Assembly: GCF_003443735.1 (NCBI RefSeq)
Contig: NZ_CP031969.1
Location: 4,650,001 to 4,714,000, forward strand
DNA length: 64,000 nt
Origin: Streptomyces sp. CC0208
Lineage (GTDB): Bacteria > Actinomycetota > Actinomycetes > Streptomycetales > Streptomycetaceae
Direction: 5' to 3'
The notes beneath the pieces were generated by a model. The model was not told the DNA's origin and ran no database searches. It worked only from the letters and a program-made list of their open reading frames with translations. Positions within the stretch are counted from its first letter, which is position 1. Each line of letters begins with the position of its first letter. A program made the translations under genes and the position numbers. This document shows, piece after piece, positions 34,961 through 43,893 of this stretch.

Positions 34961-34966
34961 TAGGCT
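34961..34966 (+). promoter_or_regulatory. -10 hexamer TAGGCT of the downstream gene
   Basis: TAGGCT ends 7 nt before ATG 34974, the same geometry as purD and purF, so the mRNA is probably leaderless. Confidence 0.55.
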
Positions 34967-34973
34967 CACCGTC

Positions 34974-35771
34974 ATGCCCACGGCCAGGAAGCGCGCCCGC
35001 ACCTACGACCCCGTCAAGATCCGCAAGGCCGTGCAGGCCCAGCTCGGAAACGTACGAGAGGCCGTACGCACGCTGACCCCCGAGCAGTTGGCGCTGCCCA
35101 CGCGGCTTGGGGAGTGGACCGTACGCGAGCTGGTCGCGCACATCGGAATGGCGGTCACGGCGGTCCATCGGGGCCTGGACCGGCCCGCACCCGCACGGCA
35201 GGACGCCACGGTCCTCGACTGGCCCTTCGCCACCGCCGCCAGTTCCGCGGCCATCGCCGAGTTCACCCGGGGCCTCGCCGAGCGCCACCCCGACCTCGAC
35301 GCCTACCTCGGCGACATCGACCGGACCCTGGCCGAGCTGCTGGACGCCCACCCCGGCACGCGGCTCCTGGAGACCAACGCAGGCGCGATGCCCCTCGCCG
35401 ACTACCTGGTCACCCGGACCGTCGAACTCGTCGTCCACACCGACGACCTCAACGCCGCCGTGCCCGGCCTCGACATCCCCCACGACCGCCAGGCCCTCGC
35501 CGCCTGCACCCGGCTCCTCGCCGACGCCCTCGCCGCCAAGGCGCCCGGCGGCTCGACCGAGGTGCGGATCCCGCCGTACGCCGTCGTGCAGTGCGTCGAG
35601 GGGCCCAAGCACACCCGGGGGACCCCGCCGAACGTCGTCGAGACCGACCCGCTGACCTGGATCCGGCTCGCCACCGGCCGGCTCGGCTGGAAGGACGCGC
35701 TCGACGCGGCGAAGGTGAGCGCGAGCGGGGAGCGGGCGGACCTGGACGGGCTGCTCCCGCTGATGGGCTGA
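34974..35771 (+). CDS. Maleylpyruvate isomerase-family (mycothiol-dependent type) / sterol-carrier-like protein
   Basis: The 265-residue protein has an N-terminal DinB-like four-helix domain of the mycothiol maleylpyruvate isomerase family (GEWTVRELVAHIG, with His in AHIGMAV and HTDDL) and a C-terminal SCP2-like part (EVRIPPYAVVQCVEG, WIRLATGRLGWKDAL). Family members can be mycothiol S-transferases; the substrate here is unknown. It is conserved next to the pur genes in Streptomyces as I recall. ATG 34974 directly follows a -10 hexamer. Confidence 0.85.
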   Translation: MPTARKRARTYDPVKIRKAVQAQLGNVREAVRTLTPEQLALPTRLGEWTVRELVAHIGMAVTAVHRGLDRPAPARQDATVLDWPFATAASSAAIAEFTRGLAERHPDLDAYLGDIDRTLAELLDAHPGTRLLETNAGAMPLADYLVTRTVELVVHTDDLNAAVPGLDIPHDRQALAACTRLLADALAAKAPGGSTEVRIPPYAVVQCVEGPKHTRGTPPNVVETDPLTWIRLATGRLGWKDALDAAKVSASGERADLDGLLPLMG

Positions 35772-35802
35772 ACCCTTCACGGGGCTCGTGCGTCAAAGAG
35801 CC

Positions 35803-36609
35803 ATGAAGCGGACGACATACGCCAAGTACGCGGCCGCAGCCCTGGCCGGGACCACCGTCCTGGCCGCCTGTGGCACGGAATCGGTGGGGACCGGACCCAA
35901 GGACGTCGCCACCTTCGCGGACACCCTCGCGGACACCCCCTGGGTGCCGAGGAAGGTCACGGTCGACGGCAAGGACTACGTCCTTCCCGGCAAGGCGGCG
36001 CTCAAGAAGGCCCGGATCACCTTCAAGCCGGGTACCGCGGATCCGGACACCGGCGGTGGGGAGTCGGGCGGGTCGGTGGGCTGCAACAGCATCGGTGCCG
36101 ACGTGGACATCCAGGGCGACACCGTGAAGGTCTCCGACCTCGCCCGGACACTGATCGGCTGCCCGGGTGCCGTGGGGGAGTTCGAGGAGAAGTTCGTCGG
36201 GGTCTTCGACAACGACCTCAAGGCCCGCCTGGACGGGCCCCCGGGTGCCAGGACCCTCACCCTCACCAGCCCGGAGCACGACACCATCACCCTGCGCGAG
36301 GAGAAGCCGCCCGCCCTGAAAGGCACGCGCTGGTCCCTCGGCGAGAACGCCTACCTCACGCTCACCGAGAACGACACCGTCACCGGCAGCCTCGGCTGCA
36401 ACACCTTCCACGGCAGGGCCACCGTCAAGGCCGGCACCATCGAGTTCGGGCGCCTCGCCACCACGCGCATGATGTGCGCGGGCCCGGTGATGAAGACCGA
36501 GCGCGAGCTCGCCGGGATCCTCGACGGAAAGGTCTCCTACCAGCAGGAACACGATTCACTGAAGATCACCAAGGCCCCCGGGAAGAGCGTTACGGCCCAC
36601 GCGGAGTAA
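35803..36609 (+). CDS. META-domain lipoprotein
   Basis: The 268-residue protein starts with a basic, hydrophobic signal peptide and a lipobox LAAC with Cys23, so it should be lipid-anchored outside the membrane. Two META/HslJ-like domains follow, each with GCN and a second conserved Cys (GCNSIGADV...IGCPG; GCNTFHGRA...MMCAG). META domains are linked to envelope stress and drug resistance in other bacteria; the role here is unknown. ATG 35803 is preferred over GTG 35788 from the signal-peptide layout. Confidence 0.88.
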   Translation: MKRTTYAKYAAAALAGTTVLAACGTESVGTGPKDVATFADTLADTPWVPRKVTVDGKDYVLPGKAALKKARITFKPGTADPDTGGGESGGSVGCNSIGADVDIQGDTVKVSDLARTLIGCPGAVGEFEEKFVGVFDNDLKARLDGPPGARTLTLTSPEHDTITLREEKPPALKGTRWSLGENAYLTLTENDTVTGSLGCNTFHGRATVKAGTIEFGRLATTRMMCAGPVMKTERELAGILDGKVSYQQEHDSLKITKAPGKSVTAHAE

Positions 36610-36653
36610 GAAAGCCCACTCTCCACGAATTCGGACCAGTGGTCGATCTCGCC

Positions 36654-36659
36654 TACACT
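36654..36659 (+). promoter_or_regulatory. purF -10 hexamer TACACT
   Basis: TACACT ends 7 nt before GTG 36667; a weak TTCGGA lies 18 bp upstream as -35. Predicted leaderless transcript. Confidence 0.55.
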
Positions 36660-36666
36660 CGGAGCC

Positions 36667-38193
36667 GTGCCACGTGGTGACGGTCGACTCAGTCATGATC
36701 TGCTCCCCGGCGAGAAAGGTCCTCAGGACGCCTGCGGCGTCTTCGGGGTCTGGGCTCCCGGTGAAGAGGTCGCCAAGCTCACTTACTTCGGGCTCTACGC
36801 CCTCCAGCATCGGGGCCAGGAATCCGCGGGAATCGCGGTCAGCAACGGCTCCCAGATCCTCGTCTTCAAGGACATGGGGCTCGTTTCCCAGGTCTTCGAC
36901 GAGACCTCTCTCGGTTCGCTCCAGGGTCACATCGCGGTCGGTCACGCCCGCTACTCGACCACCGGCGCCTCCGTGTGGGAGAACGCCCAGCCGACGTTCC
37001 GTGCCACCGGGCACGGCTCCATCGCGCTCGGCCACAACGGCAACCTGGTCAACACGGCGCAGCTCGCCGAGATGGTCGCCGACCTCCCCAAGCAGGAGGG
37101 CCGCAGCCCCCGGGTGGCCGCCACCAACGACACCGACCTGCTCACCGCGCTCCTCGCGGCCCAGGTCGACGAGGACGGCAAGCCCCTGACCATCGAGGAA
37201 GCGGCCCCCGTGGTCCTCCCCCAGGTCCAGGGAGCCTTCTCGCTCGTCTTCATGAACGAGCACACCCTCTATGCCGCCCGCGACCCGCAGGGCATCCGTC
37301 CGCTGGTCCTCGGCCGCCTGGAGCGCGGCTGGGTGGTCGCCTCCGAGTCCGCCGCCCTCGACATCTGCGGCGCCGCCTACGTCCGCGAGATCGAGCCGGG
37401 CGAGTTCGTCGCCATCGACGAGAACGGCCTGCGCACCTCTCGATTCGCGGAAGCAAAGCCCAAGGGCTGTGTCTTCGAGTACGTCTATCTGGCGCGCCCC
37501 GACACCGACATCGCCGGCCGGAACGTGTACCTCTCCCGCGTGGAGATGGGCCGCAAGCTCGCCAAGGAAGCGCCCGTCGAGGCCGACCTGGTCATAGCGA
37601 CCCCGGAGTCCGGCACCCCGGCGGCCATCGGCTACGCCGAGGCGTCCGGCATCCCCTTCGGCGCGGGTCTCGTGAAGAACGCCTACGTCGGCCGTACGTT
37701 CATCCAGCCCTCCCAGACCATTCGCCAGCTCGGCATCCGCCTGAAGCTGAACCCGCTCAAGGAAGTCATCAAGGGCAAGCGTCTGGTCGTCGTCGACGAC
37801 TCGATCGTGCGCGGCAACACCCAGCGCGCCCTGGTCCGCATGCTCCGCGAGGCGGGCGCCGCCGAGGTCCACATCCGGATCTCCTCGCCCCCCGTGAAGT
37901 GGCCCTGCTTCTTCGGCATCGACTTCGCCACCCGCGCCGAGCTCATCGCCAACGGCATGACGATCGACGAGATCGGCACCTCGCTGGGCGCCGACTCTCT
38001 GGCGTACATCTCCATCGACGGCATGATCGAGGCGACCACCATCGCCAAGCCGAACCTCTGCCGCGCCTGCTTCGACGGCGAGTACCCGATGGACCTCCCG
38101 GACCCCGAGCTGCTCGGCAAGCAGCTCCTGGAGACGGAACTGGCCGCCGGCCCGGCCGCCACGGCCGCCGCCGACGCGATCCGTCGCCCCTAG
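36667..38193 (+). CDS. purF: Amidophosphoribosyltransferase
   Basis: First committed step of purine synthesis: PRPP plus glutamine gives phosphoribosylamine. In the 508-residue protein a 22-residue propeptide precedes the N-terminal nucleophile Cys23 (DACGVFGVW). The glutaminase region continues with LQHRGQESAGIA, and the PRPP-binding loop is LVVVDDSIVRGNT. Four cysteines compatible with an iron-sulfur cluster occur in the C-terminal half (including WPCFFG and LCRACFDG), as in the Bacillus-type enzyme. It is followed 45 bp later by purM. Confidence 0.97.
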   Translation: MPRGDGRLSHDLLPGEKGPQDACGVFGVWAPGEEVAKLTYFGLYALQHRGQESAGIAVSNGSQILVFKDMGLVSQVFDETSLGSLQGHIAVGHARYSTTGASVWENAQPTFRATGHGSIALGHNGNLVNTAQLAEMVADLPKQEGRSPRVAATNDTDLLTALLAAQVDEDGKPLTIEEAAPVVLPQVQGAFSLVFMNEHTLYAARDPQGIRPLVLGRLERGWVVASESAALDICGAAYVREIEPGEFVAIDENGLRTSRFAEAKPKGCVFEYVYLARPDTDIAGRNVYLSRVEMGRKLAKEAPVEADLVIATPESGTPAAIGYAEASGIPFGAGLVKNAYVGRTFIQPSQTIRQLGIRLKLNPLKEVIKGKRLVVVDDSIVRGNTQRALVRMLREAGAAEVHIRISSPPVKWPCFFGIDFATRAELIANGMTIDEIGTSLGADSLAYISIDGMIEATTIAKPNLCRACFDGEYPMDLPDPELLGKQLLETELAAGPAATAAADAIRRP

Positions 38194-38238
38194 CCGGCCC
38201 GTCCCACCTGCAGTACGACACGAAGGTTCTCACTAGCC

Positions 38239-39303
38239 ATGTCTGAGACAACTGGTGCCAGCTACGCAGCCGCGGGCGTCGACATCGAGGCGGGCGACCG
38301 CGCCGTAGAGCTGATGAAGGAGTGGGTGAAGAAGACGCAGCGCCCCGAGGTCCTCGGCGGCCTCGGCGGTTTCGCCGGCCTCTTCGACGCCTCCGCCCTC
38401 AAGCGCTACGAGCGTCCCCTGCTGGCCTCCGCCACCGACGGCGTCGGCACCAAGGTGGACATCGCGCGCCAACTGGGCGTCTACGACACCATCGGCCACG
38501 ACCTGGTCGCCATGGTCATGGACGACATCGTGGTGTGCGGTGCCGAGCCGCTGTTCATGACCGACTACATCTGTGTCGGCAAGGTCCACCCCGAGCGGGT
38601 CGCCGCGATCGTCAAGGGCATCGCCGAGGGCTGTGTGCTCGCCGGCTGTGCCCTGGTGGGCGGCGAGACGGCCGAGCACCCGGGTCTGCTGGGCCCGGAC
38701 GACTTCGACGTCGCCGGCGCCGGTACGGGCGTCGTGGAGGCCGACCGGCTGCTCGGCGCGGATCGCATCCGTAAGGGTGACGCCGTCATCGCCATGGCGT
38801 CCTCGGGACTTCACTCGAACGGGTACTCGCTCGTCCGGCATGTGCTCCTGAACGAGGCGGGCCTGGACCTGGACGCCCGGATCGACGAGCTCGGCCGCAC
38901 CCTCGGCGAGGAGCTCCTGGAGCCCACCAAGATCTACTCGCTGGACTGCCTGGCCCTGATCAGCACGGCCGAGGTGCACGCCTTCTCGCACGTCACCGGC
39001 GGTGGCCTCGCGGCCAACCTGGCCCGTGTCATCCCCGACGGCCTGCACGCGATCGTGGACCGCGCCACGTGGACCCCGGACCCGATCTTCGACCTCGTCG
39101 GCAGGACGGGGCAGGTCGAGCGCCTGGAGCTGGAGAAGACCCTGAACATGGGCGTAGGCATGATCGCGATCGTCCCCGAGGAGTCGGTGGACGTCGCCCT
39201 GGCCACCCTGGACGACCGCGGGGTCGAGGCCTGGGTCGCGGGCGAGATCACGGACCGCGGCGAGCACGCCACGGGTGCCGAGCTCGTCGGTGACTACGCC
39301 TAG
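38239..39303 (+). CDS. purM: Phosphoribosylformylglycinamidine cyclo-ligase (AIR synthetase)
   Basis: The 354-residue enzyme cyclises FGAM to AIR with ATP. It has the family start GASYAAAGVDIEAGDRAVEL, SATDGVGTKVDIA, VGGETAEHPG and SSGLHSNGYSLVR. It is probably co-transcribed with purF from the promoter at 36654. Confidence 0.97.
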   Translation: MSETTGASYAAAGVDIEAGDRAVELMKEWVKKTQRPEVLGGLGGFAGLFDASALKRYERPLLASATDGVGTKVDIARQLGVYDTIGHDLVAMVMDDIVVCGAEPLFMTDYICVGKVHPERVAAIVKGIAEGCVLAGCALVGGETAEHPGLLGPDDFDVAGAGTGVVEADRLLGADRIRKGDAVIAMASSGLHSNGYSLVRHVLLNEAGLDLDARIDELGRTLGEELLEPTKIYSLDCLALISTAEVHAFSHVTGGGLAANLARVIPDGLHAIVDRATWTPDPIFDLVGRTGQVERLELEKTLNMGVGMIAIVPEESVDVALATLDDRGVEAWVAGEITDRGEHATGAELVGDYA

Positions 39304-39335
39304 ACCGCGCCTCGCCAGACCGACAGGCAGCGCAA

Positions 39336-39373
39336 AACCCGGTCCGGTGGTGTGGACCACCCCGGACCGGGTT
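39336..39373. terminator. Bidirectional terminator between purM and the DUF3073 gene
   Basis: A 12-bp stem AACCCGGTCCGG / CCGGACCGGGTT with a 14-nt loop sits between two convergent genes. Confidence 0.82.
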
Positions 39374-39389
39374 ACGCACAGCTAGGTCG

Positions 39390-39641
39390 TCAAGCTCCGC
39401 GGCGTTGAGACGAAGGACCGGACTCGTCGTCCTCGTCCTCGTCATCGTTATAGAGATCCGCGTACTGGGCGTACGGGTCGTCTTCCTCGTCGTCGTCCTC
39501 GAACGGCTCGCCATTCGGCGGCTGGCTCGAAGTCGAAGCGCCCAGCTCATTGGCCAGACGCGACAGATCTGTCCCGCCGCTGCTGTACTTCAGCTGGCGG
39601 GCGACCTTCGTCTGCTTGGCCTTTGCCCGGCCGCGCCCCAT
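39390..39641 (-). CDS. DUF3073 family protein
   Basis: The 83-residue protein starts MGRGRAKAKQTKVARQLKY and ends in a very acidic tail (EDDDEEDD, NDDEDEDDE). The basic head plus acidic tail and the position beside purM are typical of the actinobacterial DUF3073 family. Function is unknown; it looks intrinsically disordered and might bind nucleic acid. Confidence 0.88.
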   Translation of the reverse strand: MGRGRAKAKQTKVARQLKYSSGGTDLSRLANELGASTSSQPPNGEPFEDDDEEDDPYAQYADLYNDDEDEDDESGPSSQRRGA

Positions 39642-39922
39642 GGCTCGACCCCCTCGGATACGGGGCTCGGTGGCCCCAGAGTCTTGACACGCGTTCATGA
39701 TCTGGAACGGGCTCTCCGCAGAGAGACCGGTCCGTAGGGCTTCCACGGTACCTGAGCCCACGCCCATACGGTACGTCGCCCGCAGCACGTGCCCGACACC
39801 AGGGCCCGTGGAAAGCGCCGTCCTCGCTGGTCAACCGCGATTTTAACCACTTCTGTACGGCCGACCCGCCGACGAACGTGAGAGTTCTCTCCAAGAGTGC
39901 GCCGACGGGTACCGGTCAAACG

Positions 39923-41023
39923 TCAGTGCACCGGATCCAGGGCCGCCTCGTGCATCCGCTGCTCGGCGATCCGGTCGGCCGCGGCGGCCGGCGGAATCCC
40001 GTCTTCCTTCGCACGTGCGAATATGGCGAGCGTGGTGTCGTAGATCTTCGCGGCCTTCGCCCGGCACCGCTCGAAGTCGAACCCGTGCAGTTCGTCGGCG
40101 ACCTGGATGACCCCGCCGGCGTTCACCACGTAGTCCGGCGCGTAGAGGATCCCGCGGTCGGCGAGGTCCTTCTCGACGCCCGGGTGGGCGAGCTGGTTGT
40201 TGGCGGCGCCGCAGACGATCCGCGCGGTCAGCACCGGCACGGAGTCGTCGTTCAGGGCTCCGCCGAGCGCGCAGGGGGCGTAGATGTCGAGGCCCTCGGT
40301 CCGGATCAGCGCGTCGGTGTCGGCGACCCGGGAGACGGCGGGGTGCCGGCCGGCGATCCGCTCCACGGCCTCCGGCCGTACGTCGGTGATCAGGACCTCG
40401 GCGCCCTCGTCGAGGAGGTGCTCGACCAGGTGGTGCCCGACCTTGCCGACGCCCGCGACGCCGACCTTGCGGCCGCGCAGTGAGGGGTCGCCCCACAGGT
40501 GCGCGGCGCTGGCCCGCATGCCCTGGTAGACGCCGAAGGCGGTGAGGACGGAGGAGTCGCCGGCGCCGCCGTTCTCGGGGGAGCGGCCGGTCGTCCAGCG
40601 GCATTCACGGGCCACGACGTCCATGTCGGCGACGTAGGTGCCGACGTCGCACGCGGTGACGTAGCGGCCGCCGAGCGAGGCCACGAAACGGCCGTACGCG
40701 AGGAGCAGTTCCTCGCTCTTGTCGCGCTCCGGGTCGCCGATGATCACGGCCTTGCCGCCGCCGTGGTCGAGCCCGGCCATGGCGTTCTTGTACGACATTC
40801 CGCGCGCGAGGTTCAGCGCGTCGGCGACGGCCTCCTGCTCGCTCGCGTAAGGGTAGAAGCGGGTCCCGCCGAGGGCGGGGCCGAGCGCGGTGGAGTGGAG
40901 GGCGATGACGGCCTTGAGGCCGCTCTTGCGGTCCTGGCAGAGCACGACCTGCTCATGACCGCCCTGGTCCGAGTGGAACAGGGTGTGCAGCACATCGGCA
41001 GCGGCGCCGGTTACGTCGGTCAC
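39923..41023 (-). CDS. vdh: Valine (Leu/Phe/Val) dehydrogenase
   Basis: The 366-residue NAD-dependent amino-acid dehydrogenase catabolises branched-chain amino acids and supplies acyl-CoA precursors in Streptomyces. Diagnostic segments are LGGTRFYPYA, the catalytic lysine region LDHGGGKAVI, ACDVGTYVADM, the Rossmann motif GVAGVGKVGHHL and CGAANNQLAHP. It matches the known Streptomyces Vdh closely from memory. GTG 41023 with AGGAG upstream gives the normal N-terminus; an ATG at 41044 would add seven residues. A divergent gene begins 222 bp away. Confidence 0.95.
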   Translation of the reverse strand: MTDVTGAAADVLHTLFHSDQGGHEQVVLCQDRKSGLKAVIALHSTALGPALGGTRFYPYASEQEAVADALNLARGMSYKNAMAGLDHGGGKAVIIGDPERDKSEELLLAYGRFVASLGGRYVTACDVGTYVADMDVVARECRWTTGRSPENGGAGDSSVLTAFGVYQGMRASAAHLWGDPSLRGRKVGVAGVGKVGHHLVEHLLDEGAEVLITDVRPEAVERIAGRHPAVSRVADTDALIRTEGLDIYAPCALGGALNDDSVPVLTARIVCGAANNQLAHPGVEKDLADRGILYAPDYVVNAGGVIQVADELHGFDFERCRAKAAKIYDTTLAIFARAKEDGIPPAAAADRIAEQRMHEAALDPVH

Positions 41024-41245
41024 TGTGGTGACTCCTGGGTACATTGCGGCGATGGGGCACGGGCTCCCGTACGGGTGGCGGGGCCTGTGAGCACGAGATT
41101 AGGGCCTGTGGCGGCCCGTGACCGTGCAGTGCTCAGGATCACCTCCTCCGGGAGTACGGGCGTGCGACGATTTGCATAGTTTTCCCGCGCGTTTGTGTGC
41201 GGGTTTCGCAGGTTTTCCCGGCAGGCGGCGGGGGAGAGAGCAGGC

Positions 41246-42088
41246 GTGCCCAAGGTGTCCTCGGTGATCGTCCCGTACGCGACCTATCTGCGCGTGTACG
41301 AACCGCTGGCCGCCTTCCCCGAGCCCGAGCGCGGCCACTGGGCGCGCTACGCCCGCCGCCCGGACCGTCCCTCGTACCAGGACGAGCTGCGCCGCTCCCT
41401 GGCCGACCTGCTGCCCACCCCGCCGGTGCCGGTGCCGGTGCACGAGAGCAGCGACGCCTTCGTGCTCGACGTGGACGGCGTGGTGTGCGTGTGCCCGTGG
41501 CGCACCCGGCTGCGCGGCTGGCTGGCCCTGGAGGAGCTCGGGGACGAGCTGCCGGGACCGGTCCTGGACGCGGTGCTGCCCGAGGTCGTACGCCGCCAGA
41601 CGGCCCTGGACTACGAGCGCTGGCTGGCCCGCAACCCCGACGCCCGGCCCTGGATCCGCACCGCGACCTGGCAGGTGCCGCTGAACTGGTTCGTGCTCGT
41701 CTCCGACGAGGAGCGGCGCTTCGACAAGGGCTCCGGGGAGATCCCGCCCATGCTGCGCTACCGCACCCCCATGGTGCAGGCCCGGCGGCGCGTGGCGCGG
41801 GCTCTGCGGGCCCTCAAGGACGCCGTCGACGAAGGGCCGCTCATCGACGGCCTGATCGATGTGGGGCGCTGGCTGGAGGAGTTCCACCCACGCTCGCTGG
41901 TCGAGCTCGACTACGGCGGTCTGGTGCATGTGCTCCCGCCGGGCGAGCTGGAGGACGACCACTCGGCGGCCGACGTGGCCGAGGGCATCGAGGCGCTCCG
42001 GCACGGTGACGGGGCCGCGGCGGGCGAGGCCTACGGGCGGCTCGTGGAGCGCTGGCGGGCCGTCAGGGACCGGCGCTCGGCGAACTGA
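41246..42088 (+). CDS. Conserved hypothetical protein upstream of bldC
   Basis: The 280-residue soluble protein (VIVPYATYLRVYEPLAAFPEPER..., DYERWLARNPDARPWIRTATW, ELDYGGLVHVLPP) has no recognised catalytic motif. It is conserved in this position in Streptomyces as far as I recall. GTG 41246 behind GGGGAGAGAG is the best start. No membrane segment. Function unknown. Confidence 0.8.
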   Translation: MPKVSSVIVPYATYLRVYEPLAAFPEPERGHWARYARRPDRPSYQDELRRSLADLLPTPPVPVPVHESSDAFVLDVDGVVCVCPWRTRLRGWLALEELGDELPGPVLDAVLPEVVRRQTALDYERWLARNPDARPWIRTATWQVPLNWFVLVSDEERRFDKGSGEIPPMLRYRTPMVQARRRVARALRALKDAVDEGPLIDGLIDVGRWLEEFHPRSLVELDYGGLVHVLPPGELEDDHSAADVAEGIEALRHGDGAAAGEAYGRLVERWRAVRDRRSAN

Positions 42089-42604
42089 ATGTGCCCCATG
42101 TCACGAACAGGCGTTTGACCTGACGCCCATTTTGGGGTTTCGTCCTCGCTCAAGGTGTTCAACTTCCCCTGAAGTCTCACCGACAGGGGACGTAGGTTCC
42201 CGATCCGGGCGTACGCCTCACGGAGTGTCAAGCGTGACGGACCGCACGTACCCGGCTCTTGCATCTCTTGCCCCTCCTCATGCCAAAATAGGACAAGGGG
42301 CCCGGGGGAGGTTCCGCTTTGGGGGGTCTGGTGACTCCTGATCGCCTGTGTGACTGATCGTCACAGGGGCGTGACTGTCCGCTATGGCATGGTCCATCGG
42401 CTTCCGTCGCCGATGAACACCTGGGGGGCAATTCCATCGGTTTGGCCGACGAGGCTGGACGGATGGTGTAGTTGTAGTGCCGAGGACAAGCCGTTCGTCC
42501 TATAACCGACTCGACCCGCATCCGCCATTTCGGGCAACGCGGGTCAAGGTGCAGAATTTAGAGGAAAGAACCGAGAAGGTTCGGTTCTCCCGAGGAGGCC
42601 GCTC
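42089..42604. other. Long upstream region of bldC
   Basis: These 516 bp hold no convincing gene. They include an interrupted palindrome CCTGTG(TG)AC...GTCACAGG (42345-42367), a -10-like TATAAC at 42501-42506 and the inverted repeat GACCCGC...GCGGGTC (42513-42519 and 42539-42545) in the presumed bldC leader. Long regulatory regions are usual for developmental regulators. Confidence 0.6.
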
Positions 42605-42811
42605 ATGACCGCTCGCACCCCTGATGCCGAGCCGCTGCTGACCCCGGCTGAGGTCGCCACGATGTTCCGCGTGGACCCGAAGACGGTCACGCGGTGGGCG
42701 AAGGCCGGCAAGCTCACGTCGATCCGCACGCTCGGCGGACACCGCCGTTACCGCGAGGCCGAGGTTCGCGCTCTGCTCGCGGGTATCCCGCAGCAGCGCA
42801 GCGAGGCCTGA
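42605..42811 (+). CDS. bldC: Developmental regulator BldC (MerR-like)
   Basis: The 68-residue protein is a single winged-helix MerR-type DNA-binding domain: LLTPAEVATMFRVDPKTVTRWAKAG, cited as LLTPAEVATMFRV and DPKTVTRWAKAG, then RTLGGHRRYREAEV. BldC binds direct repeats cooperatively and delays Streptomyces development by controlling whi and other regulators. There is a clear CGAGGAGG ribosome site. Length and sequence match BldC; a strong terminator 113 bp downstream indicates a monocistronic gene. Confidence 0.96.
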   Translation: MTARTPDAEPLLTPAEVATMFRVDPKTVTRWAKAGKLTSIRTLGGHRRYREAEVRALLAGIPQQRSEA

Positions 42812-42924
42812 ACAACTGAATAACCGGACAAACCGGCTGGTCCCCCACTGGCCGCGGCGTCCGGACACTGGCTCCAAGCGACGCGGGTCCTGCCCCAACA
42901 GGGCCCATTCTCAACCTCGTCGTC

Positions 42925-42964
42925 GATCGCGCTGGACTCCGCCGAGTCCAGCGCGATCTTTTTT
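42925..42964 (+). terminator. bldC intrinsic terminator
   Basis: A perfect 15-bp stem (GATCGCGCTGGACTC / GAGTCCAGCGCGATC) with a CGCC loop is followed by a T-run, an unusually canonical rho-independent terminator for Streptomyces. Confidence 0.93.
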
Positions 42965-43071
42965 GTGCGCGGACTGTGGGCGGCCTGCGGCCCTGTGAGC
43001 GGGCTTGTCGGAGTCTGGGGAGGGGTGTCGGATCTCCTGTGTGGCAGCCCCTGGTCGACGTGTGATCAGGA

Positions 43072-43083
43072 GTGCAATTGCAC
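43072..43083. promoter_or_regulatory. Perfect 12-bp palindrome in AT-rich spacer
   Basis: GTGCAATTGCAC is perfectly self-complementary and lies in a locally AT-rich stretch (ATATTAAATTGACC follows). It has operator character, but no gene starts clearly next to it. Confidence 0.4.
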
Positions 43084-43200
43084 ATATTAAATTGACCTGT
43101 TGTAGGAGAGGGGTAAGTTCCACGGCTTCGAAAACTCACGCGGTGACTCCCGTCACATGCCAGAGTCCTTGTTGCCGTTGGGCCGGTGCGCTAGAGGGGA

Positions 43201-43392
43201 TTACGCCGGGGAGGGCCTCTCGTCTTCCCGCGACTCCCCCGGGAGGGGGCCGACTGCCGGGGCGGAGTCCATCGCCAGCCGCAACAGGCGGTGGCAGATC
43301 GGGCAGTGGCGGGTCAGATGCCGATACGACGACGCGGCCGACAGATGGGCGCGGAGCAGCGCCCGCGTCTCGTGCCTGACCGATGCCGCCAT
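43201..43392 (-). CDS. Small Cys-motif protein (DUF6274-like)
   Basis: The 63-residue protein MAASVRHETRALLRAHLSAA...HCPICHRLLRLAMD has a CPxC motif with nearby His residues (HLTRHCPICH) that could bind zinc. It resembles a small family I recall as conserved near bldC in Streptomyces, but the name is from memory. Position, ATG start and codon pattern support a real gene. Role unknown. Confidence 0.7.
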   Translation of the reverse strand: MAASVRHETRALLRAHLSAASSYRHLTRHCPICHRLLRLAMDSAPAVGPLPGESREDERPSPA

Positions 43393-43572
43393 ACGCCACC
43401 TCCGGGCTCCGCTGGACGGGGGCCTGGTTTCTGGGTACCGGTGCTTTGAGACGCCGTCAAGATGGCGTGGTGCTCGGCGGGGTCGTTGAAGGCCTGCTGG
43501 GCCTCACCCGGAGCTGCTGTGGCCGCCCTGGGGGCTGCCGCCCCCCAGCCCCCCGCTTCGGCCCTGAAGGGG

Positions 43573-43599
43573 CCTCGTCCTCAAACGCCGGACGGGCTG
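43573..43599. repeat. Dispersed Streptomyces intergenic repeat
   Basis: CCTCGTCCTCAAACGCCGG followed by ACGGGCTG is a sequence I recognise as recurring between genes in Streptomyces genomes, usually next to C-rich runs like the one just upstream (about 43535-43560). Its role is unknown; it can form a partial hairpin (CCGTCCGGCG-type). Confidence 0.65.
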
Positions 43600-43678
43600 G
43601 AACACCTGGACCGGCGTCCGCACATGAAGAAGGCCTGCGCCCGGTCTGGGGGCGCAGTTGAATCAGCGTGCGCGCACG

Positions 43679-43718
43679 AAGAAGACCCGCGCCCCGTTGC
43701 CGGGATGCGGGCCTTCTT
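43679..43718 (-). terminator. tRNA-Asp terminator
   Basis: The arms AAGAAGACCCGC and GCGGGCCTTCTT pair over 12 positions with one mismatch, 6 bp past the 3' end of the leftward tRNA-Asp. Confidence 0.78.
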
Positions 43719-43724
43719 TATGTG

Positions 43725-43799
43725 CGGTCCTGACGGGATTTGAACCCGCGGCCTCCACCTTGACAGGGTGGCGAGCACTCCAAACTGCTCCACAGGACC
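43725..43799 (-). tRNA. tRNA-Asp(GTC), copy 1
   Basis: The leftward transcript has the acceptor GGTCCTG/CAGGACC, anticodon loop CTGTCAA (GTC), T-loop GGTTCAAATCC and discriminator G. It is identical over 75 nt to the copy at 48067-48141. Confidence 0.95.
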
Positions 43800-43893
43800 A
43801 GGTTTCGCGGCGCTTACTGGTGCGTTGCGCTGCGAGAAGGACTGTACAGGAGCTGGCGGGTCCTGGTCGAACTCACTCTCCGTGCAGGTGTCG

